Assembly (NCBI GenBank): GCA_014584705.1
Contig: JACTMJ010000020.1
Location: 1 to 64,000 of the forward strand
Direction of reading: 5' to 3'
DNA length: 64,000 bases
DNA from: Acidobacteriota bacterium
GTDB lineage: Bacteria > Acidobacteriota > Terriglobia > Bryobacterales > Bryobacteraceae
In this document: piece after piece, positions 43,031-53,531 of the stretch
Layout: the number at the start of each line of letters is the position of its first letter
How positions within the stretch are numbered: the first letter of the stretch is position 1
Made by a program: the position numbers and the translations under genes
Notes under the pieces: generated by a model
What the model was told of the DNA's origin: nothing
What the model saw: only the letters and a program-made list of their open reading frames with translations
Databases searched by the model: none

Positions 43031-44929
43031 ATGGCTTCAGGAGAACATCCGCCGAGTGGGGGAGAACGAGTGCGCGGCAGGCGGATGCGGCGGTTCGTGC
43101 TCTGGGTGGTGACACCGCTGCTCCTGCTGACGGCCGCCGCCACGGGGTTCCGCTACTTCTTTCCTCAGTTGGCGCGGCAATCGGCCGAAGCGGTGGCTGC
43201 GCAGTTGCTCATTCGCGGCTTGGCGCTGCGGGCGGGAACCGGCTGGCCCGGCGAAGGAATCCGGCCCCGGCGAACCTCCCTCGTTCCGATGCGCGACGGC
43301 GTGCGCCTTGCAACCGATCTCTACCTGCCCGCCTCCGATGGGCCGTGGCCGGCGATTCTGATTCGCACACCGTACTCGCGCGGAGAGGGGAAAGTCTTCG
43401 GCGAGTTCTTCTGTCGCTACGGGTATGCCGTGGCCGTGCAGGATACCAGGGGGCGCTTTGATTCCGAAGGCGAGTTCTACCCTTTTCGCTCAGAGCGCGA
43501 GGATGGCGAGGACTTTGCGCATTGGGCGCGGCAGCAAACCTGGTGCAATGGAAAACTGGGCGGTTTCGGCCCGTCCTATCTTGGCTACACGCAGTGGGCG
43601 GCCGCCAACCGCCCGACGCTCAACGCCATCGCGCCCACCTTTATCGCTTCCGACATCTATTACGGGATCTACAAGGGCGGTGCGTTTGGGCTCCTCACGT
43701 ATCTGCACTGGAGCCTCTCAAGCTACGGCCGCACGGGAGACTGGAATGGCGCAAAGAACATCCAGCGCGGCTATTCTCATTTTCCGTTGATCGAGAGCGA
43801 TGACGTTTCTCTGCGGGATATCGCGTTCTTCAACGATTGGGTGAGCCATCCCCAGCCGGATTCCTATTGGCGCGCCATGAACGCCACGGACGGTATCGGG
43901 AGCATGCCGACTCCCGCCTTTCTCGTCGCCGGTTGGTACGACTTTATGCTCGACGGCCAGATGCGGGATTTCCAATGGATGCGCAGCCATGGAACCGATC
44001 TCGCCAGAAAACATACGAAGATCCTGATCGGCCCCTGGAGCCATGGCTTCTTCAACGCCAACCTCAAGAACTACGGCATTCGCCAGCGCTGGCTCGAGGA
44101 GATTCCTTTCGAATACGTCAAAGAGATGAAAGACTGGCTGGACTTCACGCTCAAAGGCGTTGACAACGGATGGGCGGCGCGGCCGACGGTGAAGGCATAC
44201 GTCCTCGGAGACAATACCTGGCGATTTGAAGAGGATTGGCCCCCGCAAGCGGCCAAGGATCAAAGCTACTATCTGCACTCCGCCGGAAACGCCCGAACTC
44301 TGAACGGAGACGGCGCACTGCGCCTGGAAAAGCCGTCCGGTTCCCAGCCTGAAGATTCGTTCGTATTCGACCCCTGCCATCCCGTACCCACGCGCGGAGG
44401 AGGCCACGGAGACGCCGGCAGCGCCGGTCCCGCCGACCAGCGCGAGATTGAAGCGCGCCCGGATGTGCTGGTCTATTCGAGCGAAGTTCTCAAGGAGGCG
44501 GTGCTCGTGATGGGGCAGGCGCGCGTGCAATTGTATGCCGCTTCCACCGCTGCTGATACGGATTTCACGGCCAAGCTCGTGGACGTCTTTCCGGACGGAC
44601 GCGCACTGATCGTGAGCGAAGGCATCCTGCGCGCGCGTTATCGCGAAGGGCTGGAGAGAGAGGTGCTCATGCAGCCGGGAACCACGTACCTGTTCCCGAT
44701 TGAGGTGGGTCCGGTGGCAGTGCGCTTTCTTGTCGGACACCGTATCCGGCTCGAGATCAGTTCGTCCAACGCCCCGCGCTACAACGTGAACCCCAACACC
44801 GGCCGGGAGATCGCCACGGAACGAAACCCCATTCCCGCCACCCAGCGAATCCTGCACGACGCCGCGCACGCGTCAGCCCTGATTCTTCCCGTGATCCCGG
44901 AGAAGACGCCCGGCGCAAAGGGTGAGTGA
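43031..44929 (+). CDS. CocE/NonD-family alpha/beta hydrolase
   Basis: A 632-residue hydrolase anchored by one N-terminal helix (FVLWVVTPLLLLTAAATGF). The peptidase S15 core reads SLVPMRDGVRLATDLYLPAS, VQDTRGRFDSEGEFYPFRSE and the nucleophile elbow GGFGPSYLGYTQW, with S as catalytic serine. The C-terminal jelly-roll follows after residue 450 (VLVMGQARVQLYAASTAADT, RIRLEISSSNAPRYNVN). Relatives include cocaine esterase and X-Pro dipeptidyl peptidase, so an ester or amide of the imported compound is a plausible substrate. The ATG at 43031 is close to the amidohydrolase stop; a TTG two codons earlier would overlap it. Confidence 0.88.
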   Translation: MASGEHPPSGGERVRGRRMRRFVLWVVTPLLLLTAAATGFRYFFPQLARQSAEAVAAQLLIRGLALRAGTGWPGEGIRPRRTSLVPMRDGVRLATDLYLPASDGPWPAILIRTPYSRGEGKVFGEFFCRYGYAVAVQDTRGRFDSEGEFYPFRSEREDGEDFAHWARQQTWCNGKLGGFGPSYLGYTQWAAANRPTLNAIAPTFIASDIYYGIYKGGAFGLLTYLHWSLSSYGRTGDWNGAKNIQRGYSHFPLIESDDVSLRDIAFFNDWVSHPQPDSYWRAMNATDGIGSMPTPAFLVAGWYDFMLDGQMRDFQWMRSHGTDLARKHTKILIGPWSHGFFNANLKNYGIRQRWLEEIPFEYVKEMKDWLDFTLKGVDNGWAARPTVKAYVLGDNTWRFEEDWPPQAAKDQSYYLHSAGNARTLNGDGALRLEKPSGSQPEDSFVFDPCHPVPTRGGGHGDAGSAGPADQREIEARPDVLVYSSEVLKEAVLVMGQARVQLYAASTAADTDFTAKLVDVFPDGRALIVSEGILRARYREGLEREVLMQPGTTYLFPIEVGPVAVRFLVGHRIRLEISSSNAPRYNVNPNTGREIATERNPIPATQRILHDAAHASALILPVIPEKTPGAKGE

Positions 44930-45109
44930 ACCGGCGCAGCGGATGCCACGCAACCCGTTGCCGCGTCGCCGGTGAATGCCGCCTTCGGGCGTCGCCGGGA
45001 CTGCGATATGCTGGACGTTGCCCGAAACGCGAGCGTGCCGTAAGGGGGGACGCCCGCGTCCGCGACACCCCGTTTCGACGACTCTCAAGACCAATACGAA
45101 CGACGCACA

Positions 45110-46564
45110 ATGTCAGCCATCGATACCACCACTTCCACCGTTCCCTCTGAGAGCAAAGGCGGAATGTTTACGCTCGACGACGGACGCAACCTCGCGTTCA
45201 CTTTCATCCTGCTGAGTTCGCTGTTCCTGCTCTGGGGCTTCTGCAACGGGATGATCGACGTGATGGATAAGCACTTCCAGGACGAGTTGCACCTGAGCAA
45301 GGCGCAATCGGCCTGGGTGCAGTTTGCGCACTATCTGGGTTACTTCCTGATGGCGATTCCCGCCGGGTGGCTCGCGGCCAAGCTGGGCTATAAGGGCGGT
45401 ATCATCGTCGGCCTGCTGATTGTCGCGCTGGGCGGCATGTGGTTCATCCCGGCCACGGAAGTAAGCCTCATGGCGAAGCAGGGTGTTGTCTCAAACAATG
45501 TTGCATTCGCGGCGTTCCTGGCCGGCGTCTGCCTGATCGCCACGGGACTCACATTTCTCGAAACGGTGGCCAATCCGTATGCGACCGTCTTGGGAAGCCG
45601 GAAGTATGCCGCCACCCGCATCAATCTCGCGCAATCGTGCAATGGCGTCGGGTGGATCTTCGGACCCATCGTCGGCAGCATGTTTTTCTATGCGACTGAT
45701 GCCGCGGGCAACAGCACCGGAGCGGAAACCCTCTTTATTCCCTATGTGAGCGTTGCCGTCGTGGTGGCAATCCTCGCCGTCGTCTTTTATTTCTCTTCTA
45801 TCCCGGACCTCAAGCCCGCCGAAGATTACGCACCCGTGGAAGAAGCCGAAGAGAAACATCACTCGGTGTGGAAGCACCCGCATTTTGCTTTCTCCGTGCT
45901 GGCGCAGTTTCTCTACGTCGCCGCGCAGGCCGGCATCTTCAGTTTCTTCATCAACTACATTACGGAAGAATTGCCCGCGATCCCCTCCGCGTGGCAGAAC
46001 GGATTCGACAGTTTCGCCGCAAACGCCGGTATCCTCAGTTCCTGGCTCTCCGGCTGGTTCCTTGCCGCTCCCGACGGCGCGGTGGCTTTCACGGATAAGG
46101 GCGCTTCGAATCTCGCCTCGTTCGGCTTCGTTCTGTTTCTCCTCGGGCGCTTTTCCGGCTCGCTGCTGCTGAAGCGCTTTCAGGCGCATTCCGTGCTCAG
46201 CCTGTACGGCTTCCTGTGCGCGCTCGCATCGCTGCTCGTCTTCCTGAAGCTTGGCTGGACTTCGGCCGTTTGCGTGCTGCTCACCTTCTTTTTCATGTCG
46301 ATCATGTTCCCCACCATCTTTGCGCTGGGAATCTTCGGTTTGGGCGGCAGAGCGAAACGCGCCTCCGCGTTTCTCGTGATGGCGGTCTCCGGTGGGGCGG
46401 TGGTGCCGAAGATCATGGGCGCGATCGCGGATCACTATGACATGTCCAGGGGATTCATCGTTCCCGCGCTCTGCTTCATCGTGGTGGGTCTCTATGGCCT
46501 TTATTGGCAGAAGCTGAGCCATGCGCCCTCGACCGCCCGCATCCAGACGAGCGGCGGCCACTGA
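45110..46564 (+). CDS. sugar:proton MFS symporter, FucP/GluP-like
   Basis: A 484-residue transporter with 12 predicted membrane helices. FLLWGFCNGMIDVMDKHFQ in helix 1 corresponds to the FucP substrate and proton site, and TGLTFLETVANPYATVLG holds the second key acidic residue (Glu in ETVANPY). FucP-type proteins import L-fucose, galactose or glucose. A hydrophilic 28-residue N-terminus precedes helix 1. It lies in the carbohydrate locus and likely moves the released monosaccharide through the inner membrane. Confidence 0.9.
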   Translation: MSAIDTTTSTVPSESKGGMFTLDDGRNLAFTFILLSSLFLLWGFCNGMIDVMDKHFQDELHLSKAQSAWVQFAHYLGYFLMAIPAGWLAAKLGYKGGIIVGLLIVALGGMWFIPATEVSLMAKQGVVSNNVAFAAFLAGVCLIATGLTFLETVANPYATVLGSRKYAATRINLAQSCNGVGWIFGPIVGSMFFYATDAAGNSTGAETLFIPYVSVAVVVAILAVVFYFSSIPDLKPAEDYAPVEEAEEKHHSVWKHPHFAFSVLAQFLYVAAQAGIFSFFINYITEELPAIPSAWQNGFDSFAANAGILSSWLSGWFLAAPDGAVAFTDKGASNLASFGFVLFLLGRFSGSLLLKRFQAHSVLSLYGFLCALASLLVFLKLGWTSAVCVLLTFFFMSIMFPTIFALGIFGLGGRAKRASAFLVMAVSGGAVVPKIMGAIADHYDMSRGFIVPALCFIVVGLYGLYWQKLSHAPSTARIQTSGGH

Positions 46565-46632
46565 CACCGAGGGGAAGGAAAGTGTATTCTTGTTCCCGAG
46601 CGGGCGCCCCGTAGATCGCCTGGAGGTGTGAC

Positions 46633-48018
46633 TTGCGCATTCTCTTCCTGACACTGGCACTGCTGTTCTCATACGCTCTCTCCGCGCAGACGGATACGGT
46701 GCTCATCAAGCCGAAGCCTCTCGATGGAACGCTTCGAAACCCGGGCCGCGGCATTCAGACGTTCCAGCGATTCGAAGGGCAGGCGCTAAACCCACCCACT
46801 ACGTGGTCCGAAGTGGGGCCGGAAGCGCCCCTGGCCGCCGCGGAGGGGGTGATCTTCCCGGAATCCACCGTGGCTTACGTGCGCTGGTTCTGGTCGCAGA
46901 TCGAGCCAAAGCCCGGTGTCTACGCCTGGCAGATTATCGACAGTGCGTTGAGCGAGGCGAAGCGCCACGGCCAGAAACTGGCGATTCGCATCATGCCATA
47001 CGATCCGAAGTCTCCGCTGCCGGAGTGGTACCGCAATTCAAACGCGCGGCGCGCCAACAAGCCCGGCGATGCGGACGGCGTCATCTGGTCTCCGGATTCG
47101 GACGATCCCTACTACATCACGCACTGGTCCGCGCTGGTGCGCAAACTGGGCGAGCGCTACGACGGCCATCCAGACCTCGATACCGTCGACATCTCCACCT
47201 TCGGCTATTGGGGAGAAGGATGGGGTCCGTATCCCCCGTCCAAAGAAGTGCAGCGGGCGCTTGTGGACCTGCACTTCGAGGTCTTTCGTAAGACCAAGCT
47301 GCTGATGAATTTTGATGTCCAGGAGATGCTCGAATACGGAACCGGCCGCGGCGCGGGGTGGCGCGCAGATTGCTGGGGAGACTTCGGGCGGCCGAGCAAG
47401 CCCAACTTCGCGCACATGATCGACATGTACCCCCGCTATCTCGCCTCCGAGGGCGTCCGCAATGCGTGGATGCATGGTCGTGTTTCGCTCGAAGTGTGCG
47501 GCACCACGGCCAGTTGGAAGCGGCTGAACTACCCGCTGCAGCGGATCTTTGACGCCGCCATGCGCTGGCACGCCAGCACCATCAACCTGAAATCGAGCCC
47601 CATCCCGGAGGAATGGAGAGCGGCGTTCGAGGAGTTTGAGAAGCGCTTGGGGTACCGCTACTCCCTGAGGCGGGTGGAATATCCTCGGCAGAGCGCCATT
47701 GGCGTCCCCTTCCTGCTGAAGACCTTGTGGCTCAACGAGGGGGTTGCCCCGGTGTATGACCGGTATCAGGTGCAGTTGGAACTGACTTCCGGCCAGAACC
47801 GGGGCAAGGTGCAACTACCGATTGAACTGACCCTATGGGGGCCGGGCGATTGGGTCTATGAAGGGCCGGTGCTACTGCCAGAGAACCTACCCGCCGGCCG
47901 CTATCATCTGCGCATTGCCATCGTGAACCCGGCCACCGGGAAGCCCGCGATCCGGCTTGCGAACGAAGGCCGGGACAGCGAGGGTTGGTACGGAATCGGC
48001 AGTATCGAGCTGCGATGA
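46633..48018 (+). CDS. secreted glycosidase-like protein with DUF4832
   Basis: A 461-residue protein with a signal peptide (LFLTLALLFSYALSA). It begins with the DUF4832/DUF4874 motif RNPGRGIQTFQRF, continues as a GH42-like TIM barrel (YVRWFWSQIEPKPGVYAWQI, LAIRIMPYD, YDGHPDLDTVDISTFGYWGE with the acid/base Glu) and ends in a beta-sandwich (VYDRYQVQLELTSGQNRG, LPAGRYHLRIAIVNPATG). GGAGGTG lies 4 bases before a TTG start at 46633; no ATG fits the signal peptide. It is the last gene of the locus; the substrate is not known. Confidence 0.8.
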   Translation: MRILFLTLALLFSYALSAQTDTVLIKPKPLDGTLRNPGRGIQTFQRFEGQALNPPTTWSEVGPEAPLAAAEGVIFPESTVAYVRWFWSQIEPKPGVYAWQIIDSALSEAKRHGQKLAIRIMPYDPKSPLPEWYRNSNARRANKPGDADGVIWSPDSDDPYYITHWSALVRKLGERYDGHPDLDTVDISTFGYWGEGWGPYPPSKEVQRALVDLHFEVFRKTKLLMNFDVQEMLEYGTGRGAGWRADCWGDFGRPSKPNFAHMIDMYPRYLASEGVRNAWMHGRVSLEVCGTTASWKRLNYPLQRIFDAAMRWHASTINLKSSPIPEEWRAAFEEFEKRLGYRYSLRRVEYPRQSAIGVPFLLKTLWLNEGVAPVYDRYQVQLELTSGQNRGKVQLPIELTLWGPGDWVYEGPVLLPENLPAGRYHLRIAIVNPATGKPAIRLANEGRDSEGWYGIGSIELR

Positions 48019-48068
48019 ACGTCGCCGACGGCACGGAAACCGCATTGCATTTTCGGTCCCGTCGGCTG

Positions 48069-48097
48069 TTGCGGAAGGGCCGCTGCCGTGCTAATTT
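48069..48097 (+). promoter_or_regulatory. promoter of tRNA-Asp
   Basis: TTGCGG - 17 bases - TAATTT, with the expected start about 17 bases before the mature tRNA 5' end. Confidence 0.6.
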
Positions 48098-48120
48098 GAA
48101 AAGGTTGGATACACGTCTGT

Positions 48121-48197
48121 GGGGACGTAGTTCAGTTGGTTAGAACGCCTGCCTGTCACGCAGGAGGCCGCGGGTTCGAGCCCCGTCGTCCCCGCCA
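48121..48197 (+). tRNA. tRNA-Asp (anticodon GTC)
   Basis: A 77-nt cloverleaf with acceptor GGGGACG and CGTCCCC, D-arm GTTCAGTTGGTTAGAAC, anticodon loop CTGTCAC, T-arm CGGGTTCGAGCCCCG and encoded CCA. No att-like repeat of its 3' end is seen in the window. Confidence 0.97.
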
Positions 48198-48448
48198 CCC
48201 CTTCCCTCCCCTGCCATCGAATACACGGCATTCTCCCGTCTCGAAACTCCATCGCGGATTGACGGATAAACGACGAATGGTGCCCACACGTGCCACGTTT
48301 TTTGCGATCCGAAAATGCGGTGCGGCCCGGGAGTGCGTCACAATAGAGAAGATAAGCGTCCTTGGGTTTCAGACAAGCAGCGGTGAAATTACCGGCTTGG
48401 ACACGCGGAATCCAGCGTTTGACGCCAGTACCCTGGAGGACTCATTGA

Positions 48449-49741
<1,293 letters not shown>

Positions 49742-49765
49742 ACCGGTTCACGTGAACCGATAGAA

Positions 49766-49798
49766 GGGGGCGTCCGATGAGGACGCTCCCTTTTTTTT
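49766..49798 (+). terminator. intrinsic terminator after eno
   Basis: A 10-bp stem GGGGGCGTCC / GGACGCTCCC (one G-T pair) with loop GATGA, followed by eight T. It lies 24 bases past the stop codon. Confidence 0.95.
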
Positions 49799-50076
49799 GC
49801 GAACGGAACTTCCGTGGCCACCGGCCCCCGGATCACTCAACCGGGGCGAACGTCAGAGCGGCAACCGTGATGCGCGCCTGGCGCGAATCGAAATGCGTGT
49901 CACGGGTTTTTCACAATCTCGCCGCTACGGCGGGAGAATTCTGGACGAAAATGGATTAGATTGCTTCCGGTTCGATCGTTCCAGCGACAATCGCGGCCGG
50001 GGACATGTCGATTCGCGAAGGCGTCAATCGGTAACTTCACGAAGGTTCGCCGCATGTGCGGATAGGGAGGAACTCG
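49799..50076. other. intergenic region between eno and the YCII gene
   Basis: About 280 bases; nothing recognisable apart from AGGGAGG at 50064-50070, the ribosome site of the next gene. It must hold the promoter of the YCII-sigma operon, but I see no clear sigma-70 boxes. Confidence 0.4.
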
Positions 50077-50457
50077 ATGAAGTATTTGTGCCTTGTTTAC
50101 GGAGAAGAGCGGGCCATGTCGCAGATGGATCCCGCGCATTGTGTCGCGTTCGACGAAGAGATGCGCGCCAAGGAAATCTGTATCGCTTCCGAAGCGCTAC
50201 TGCCGGTGGAAAGTGCCACCTCAGTGCGGGTGCGCAATGACCGGGTCTCCGTCACCGACGGGCCGTTCGCCGAAACGCACGAAGCCCTGGCCGGTTTCTA
50301 TCTCATTGATGCGCGCGATCTGAACGCCGCGATTCAGGTGGCGGCGCAGATTCCGCCGGCGCGCATTGGCACCATTGAAATCCGCCCCGTGCGGCAACTT
50401 CCCGGCCGGGTTCTGGGCGCGGATTCGCGGAACGAAACGGGCGCTCGGAACGCTTGA
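50077..50457 (+). CDS. YCII/DGPF-domain protein
   Basis: A 126-residue YCII-fold protein (ferredoxin-like alpha/beta sandwich): [18 protein letters not shown] at the start and [20 protein letters not shown], the DGPF motif that names the family. Activity is unknown; homologues contain a His-Asp pair. In Actinobacteria and others these genes sit next to ECF42 sigma factors, as here. AGGGAGG precedes the ATG at 50077 by six bases. Its stop overlaps a possible start of the sigma factor. Confidence 0.87.
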   Translation: MKYLCLVYGEERAMSQMDPAHCVAFDEEMRAKEICIASEALLPVESATSVRVRNDRVSVTDGPFAETHEALAGFYLIDARDLNAAIQVAAQIPPARIGTIEIRPVRQLPGRVLGADSRNETGARNA

Positions 50458-50480
50458 TTCCCAGCGGCACTTTTCACCCC

Positions 50481-51758
50481 ATGAACGGAATCTCTCAAAG
50501 TGACCCTAAGCACGCGGTGGAAGAGATTTACCGCACCCAATCCCGGCGTGTGCTGGCAACGTTGATTCGTCTGCTGGGCGATTTCGAACTGGCCGAGGAG
50601 GCGCTGCACGATGCTTTCATGGCGGCGGTGGAGAAGTGGCCCCGGGATGGCGTCCCAAATAATCCCGCGGCGTGGCTGATCTCCGCCGGAAGGTTCAAGG
50701 CGATTGACGCCCTCCGGCGCCGCAAGCGCTTCGAAACCGGGCTGCCGGGTGAGCCGGAGATGCTGGGGGCTTACGTAGAGACTCCCGTTTACGAAGAAAC
50801 GTCTGTCGTGGACGACCGGCTGCGATTGATCTTCACCTGCTGCCACCCGGCGCTGCCCGCGGATGCTCAAACGGCACTCACCTTGCGGGAGGTCTGCGGC
50901 CTCACCACCGAAGAAATTGCCAGCGCGTTCTTCACCAGCCCTGCCACGATGGCGCAGCGCATCGTGCGGGCAAAGGCGAAGATTCGGGACGCGCGCATCC
51001 CCTACGAAGTTCCGGAGCGCGACGCGCTGCCAGGGCGTCTGGATGCCGTCTTGCGGGTGGTTTATCTGGTCTACAACGAAGGCTATACCGCTTCCTCCGG
51101 CGAATCGCTCACCCGCGTCGAACTCTCCATGGAGGCCATTCGCTTGGGCCGCCTGCTGGCCGAGATCCTGCCAGAGCCCGAAGTATTGGGGTTGCTTGCG
51201 CTGATGCTGCTGCACGAATCAAGGAGACAGGCGCGGCTCGATGAAGCTGGGGAACTCGTGCTGCTTGAGAACCAGGATCGCTCCCAATGGAACCGCGCTC
51301 AGATTGACGAAGGCAAGCAGCTTCTCGAACGCGCGCTGCTTTCCCGCCGTTTCGGCCCCTATTCGATCCAGGCCGCGATTGCCGCCGTGCATTCCGATGC
51401 TCCCAGCGTCGCAGCGACGGATTGGAGCCAGATTGTGGGCTTATATGACGTGCTGCTGCGGCTGGAGCCCACCGTGGTGGTGGAACTGAACCGTGCCGTG
51501 GCCTTGGCCATGCGCGATGGCCCGCTGGCCGGCTTGGCGGCGCTGGATGCGATTTTCGAGCGGGACGAACTGAAGGATTACCATCGGGCGCATGCCGCGC
51601 GCGGGGAGTTGTGCGTCCGGGCAGGACGGATCCAGGAAGGCTGCGCGTGTTACCAGCGCGCGCTGGAATTGGCCAGGCAGGCTCCGGAGCGGCGCTTTCT
51701 GGAGCGGCGTCTCAAGGAAATCTCTTGGAACGAGACCGGCCGGCCGCGCTCAGCCTGA
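50481..51758 (+). CDS. ECF sigma factor of the ECF42 type with long C-terminal extension
   Basis: A 425-residue sigma factor. Region 2 reads [20 protein letters not shown] then [20 protein letters not shown], and region 4 is [20 protein letters not shown] then [19 protein letters not shown]. The C-terminal 220 residues are helical (DUF6596/TPR-like), ending [18 protein letters not shown] and [22 protein letters not shown]42 members have this extension and no anti-sigma factor; the extension is thought to control activity. The adjacent YCII gene is their usual target. The ATG at 50481 has a poor ribosome site; a TTG at 50454, overlapping the YCII stop, is the alternative. It ends convergent with ybaK, overlapping by nine bases. 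Confidence 0.87.
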   Translation: MNGISQSDPKHAVEEIYRTQSRRVLATLIRLLGDFELAEEALHDAFMAAVEKWPRDGVPNNPAAWLISAGRFKAIDALRRRKRFETGLPGEPEMLGAYVETPVYEETSVVDDRLRLIFTCCHPALPADAQTALTLREVCGLTTEEIASAFFTSPATMAQRIVRAKAKIRDARIPYEVPERDALPGRLDAVLRVVYLVYNEGYTASSGESLTRVELSMEAIRLGRLLAEILPEPEVLGLLALMLLHESRRQARLDEAGELVLLENQDRSQWNRAQIDEGKQLLERALLSRRFGPYSIQAAIAAVHSDAPSVAATDWSQIVGLYDVLLRLEPTVVVELNRAVALAMRDGPLAGLAALDAIFERDELKDYHRAHAARGELCVRAGRIQEGCACYQRALELARQAPERRFLERRLKEISWNETGRPRSA

Positions 51759-52232
51759 TTTTTCCCGGCCGATCTCCGCCATAGTCGCATTGGTGGCGCG
51801 AATGAAATCCTCGGGTGCGAGCAACAACTGCAACCCGCGCTGGCCCGCCGAGACGGAGATACGGTCGAAGAGAATCGCGGTTTCATCAAGGTAAACCGGA
51901 TAGGCTTTGCGCGCGCCCAGCACCGTGACGCCTCCGCGAATGTAGCCCGTGAGCGGCTGCACTTCCTTGAGCGGGACAACCTCCGTCGAACGGTCGCCGC
52001 TCACGCGGGCCAGCGCCTTCAGATCGAGCTCGCTGTTGCCCGGTATCACGGCAAAGCAGACGCCATTACGGTCTCCGCGAGCAACCAGCGTCTTGAAAAC
52101 CTGCTCCGGAGGGAGCCCGATTTTCTCTGCCACCGATTCCGCCGCCAGGTGCTCGGGATCCACCTCGTATTCGACGATCTCATACGCGATGTTTGCCGAA
52201 TCGAGCAGTCGCGCGGCATTCGTTCTCGTCAT
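51750..52232 (-). CDS. ybaK: YbaK/EbsC-type aminoacyl-tRNA deacylase
   Basis: A 160-residue trans-editing enzyme of the YbaK family that clears Cys-tRNA-Pro. It begins [20 protein letters not shown]. It contains [13 protein letters not shown] with the catalytic Lys, [20 protein letters not shown], the [19 protein letters not shown] loop and the closing [16 protein letters not shown]. The last motif with Gly and Leu residues favours YbaK over ProX. The PLP gene upstream ends eight bases before its start; these two are co-transcribed. Confidence 0.92.
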   Translation of the reverse strand: MTRTNAARLLDSANIAYEIVEYEVDPEHLAAESVAEKIGLPPEQVFKTLVARGDRNGVCFAVIPGNSELDLKALARVSGDRSTEVVPLKEVQPLTGYIRGGVTVLGARKAYPVYLDETAILFDRISVSAGQRGLQLLLAPEDFIRATNATMAEIGREKSG

Positions 52233-52240
52233 CCCGCGCC

Positions 52241-53449
52241 TCAGCCCAGGGCCTGTGCCAGATCGTTGACAATATCGGCCGCGTCTTCAATGCCCACCGA
52301 GAGGCGCACCAGGTTCTCACGAACCCCCGTGCGCGCCTTGTGCTTCGGAGCGATGTCGCGATGGGAAGCCGTCCAGGGATGGAGCACCATGCTGTGCACG
52401 TCGCCGAGCGAGGTCGCCCCCACCACCAGCTTCAGGCGGTCAATGAACGCAAAAATTCCGTGCTTGTCCAGGCCCTTGATTTCGAAGCTCACCATCGCTC
52501 CATAGAGGCCGTCGGTAAACAGCTTGTCGATGCTCGCCCGGTCCGGGTGAGCCGGATCGTCCAGATAATAGACCTGCTCCACCGCAGGATGCGTGCGCAG
52601 GAAGGCCGCCACCGCGGCGGCGTTGCGGCACTGCCGTTCCATGCGTAGCGGGAAGGTCTTGATTCCGCGCATGGCAAGATATGCCTCAAACGGGCCCAGA
52701 ATGGGGCCGACCACCCTCGACATCGCGCGGATCTCTTCGAGCTTCTCTCCGCGGGCGATGATCGCCCCGCCCATCACGTCGCCATGGCCGGAAAGATACT
52801 TCGTAAGGCTGTGGACCACATAGTCCGCGCCATTTTCCAACGGCCGCACGAGCAGCGGGGTCGCGAACGTGTTGTCCACGATCAGGGGCGCTTTCGCCGC
52901 ATGCGAAAGCTCCGCAATCCGGGCAAGGTCACCGACGCGCAGAATCGGGTTTGAAACCGTTTCCATCAGTACGCAACCCGGCTGGAAGGTTTCGAGCGCC
53001 TTTCCCAGAGCCGCTTCATCACAGATATCCACGAAGCGGGTTTCGATACCGAAAGGCTCCAGCATGTTCATCAACAGCTTGACGGTTGCGCCGTAAAGGG
53101 CCTCCGCGCATAGCACTTTCTTGCGGCGCTCGGCCAGGCAGGTGAGCAGCGTTGCCTGCAGCGCCACCATTCCGGAAGACGTGGCAAGCGCGCCGCCCCG
53201 CTCTTCCGGCGCGGGGGTATCCGGCGCGGCGCCTTCAAGCGCCGCCAGCAGCTCTTCGAGCGCGGAGTTGGTCGGGTTATCGTAACGCGCGTAGGCGTAA
53301 CCCTCCGCCTCATGCCCGAAGATCTTGTCGAGCATCTCGCTCTCGCCGTAAAAGTACGAAGCCGCGGTGTGAATGGGGGTGGTAACCGGGACATGCCTGC
53401 CCGGCTTCTTGCGGTCCCCGGCGTGGACCGCGACGGTATGAATCTTCAA
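52241..53449 (-). CDS. Cys/Met metabolism PLP enzyme (cystathionine gamma-synthase/lyase family)
   Basis: A 402-residue enzyme of the trans-sulfuration fold. The PLP Schiff-base lysine is in VVHSLTKYLSGHGDVMGG. PVTTPIHTAASYFYG, YARYDNPTNSALEELLAALE, TSSGMVALQATLL, LIVDNTFATPLLVRPLENGA and MVSFEIKG are family hallmarks. It could be cystathionine gamma-synthase, O-acetylhomoserine sulfhydrylase or methionine gamma-lyase; the sequence alone does not decide. It is followed at once by ybaK. Confidence 0.86.
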   Translation of the reverse strand: MKIHTVAVHAGDRKKPGRHVPVTTPIHTAASYFYGESEMLDKIFGHEAEGYAYARYDNPTNSALEELLAALEGAAPDTPAPEERGGALATSSGMVALQATLLTCLAERRKKVLCAEALYGATVKLLMNMLEPFGIETRFVDICDEAALGKALETFQPGCVLMETVSNPILRVGDLARIAELSHAAKAPLIVDNTFATPLLVRPLENGADYVVHSLTKYLSGHGDVMGGAIIARGEKLEEIRAMSRVVGPILGPFEAYLAMRGIKTFPLRMERQCRNAAAVAAFLRTHPAVEQVYYLDDPAHPDRASIDKLFTDGLYGAMVSFEIKGLDKHGIFAFIDRLKLVVGATSLGDVHSMVLHPWTASHRDIAPKHKARTGVRENLVRLSVGIEDAADIVNDLAQALG

Positions 53450-53531
53450 AGCGGAGTGCCTCTTTTCGTGGTGACTTTTTCTATTATCTGACGACTGACC
53501 TCGCCGCCGCGCGGAATGGCCGCGGGACGCT

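Noticed and set aside
48121-48197. tRNA-Asp as a second island attachment site
   Set aside because: No repeat of its 3' end was seen anywhere downstream, and the neighbours (DUF4832 gene and enolase) look chromosomal.
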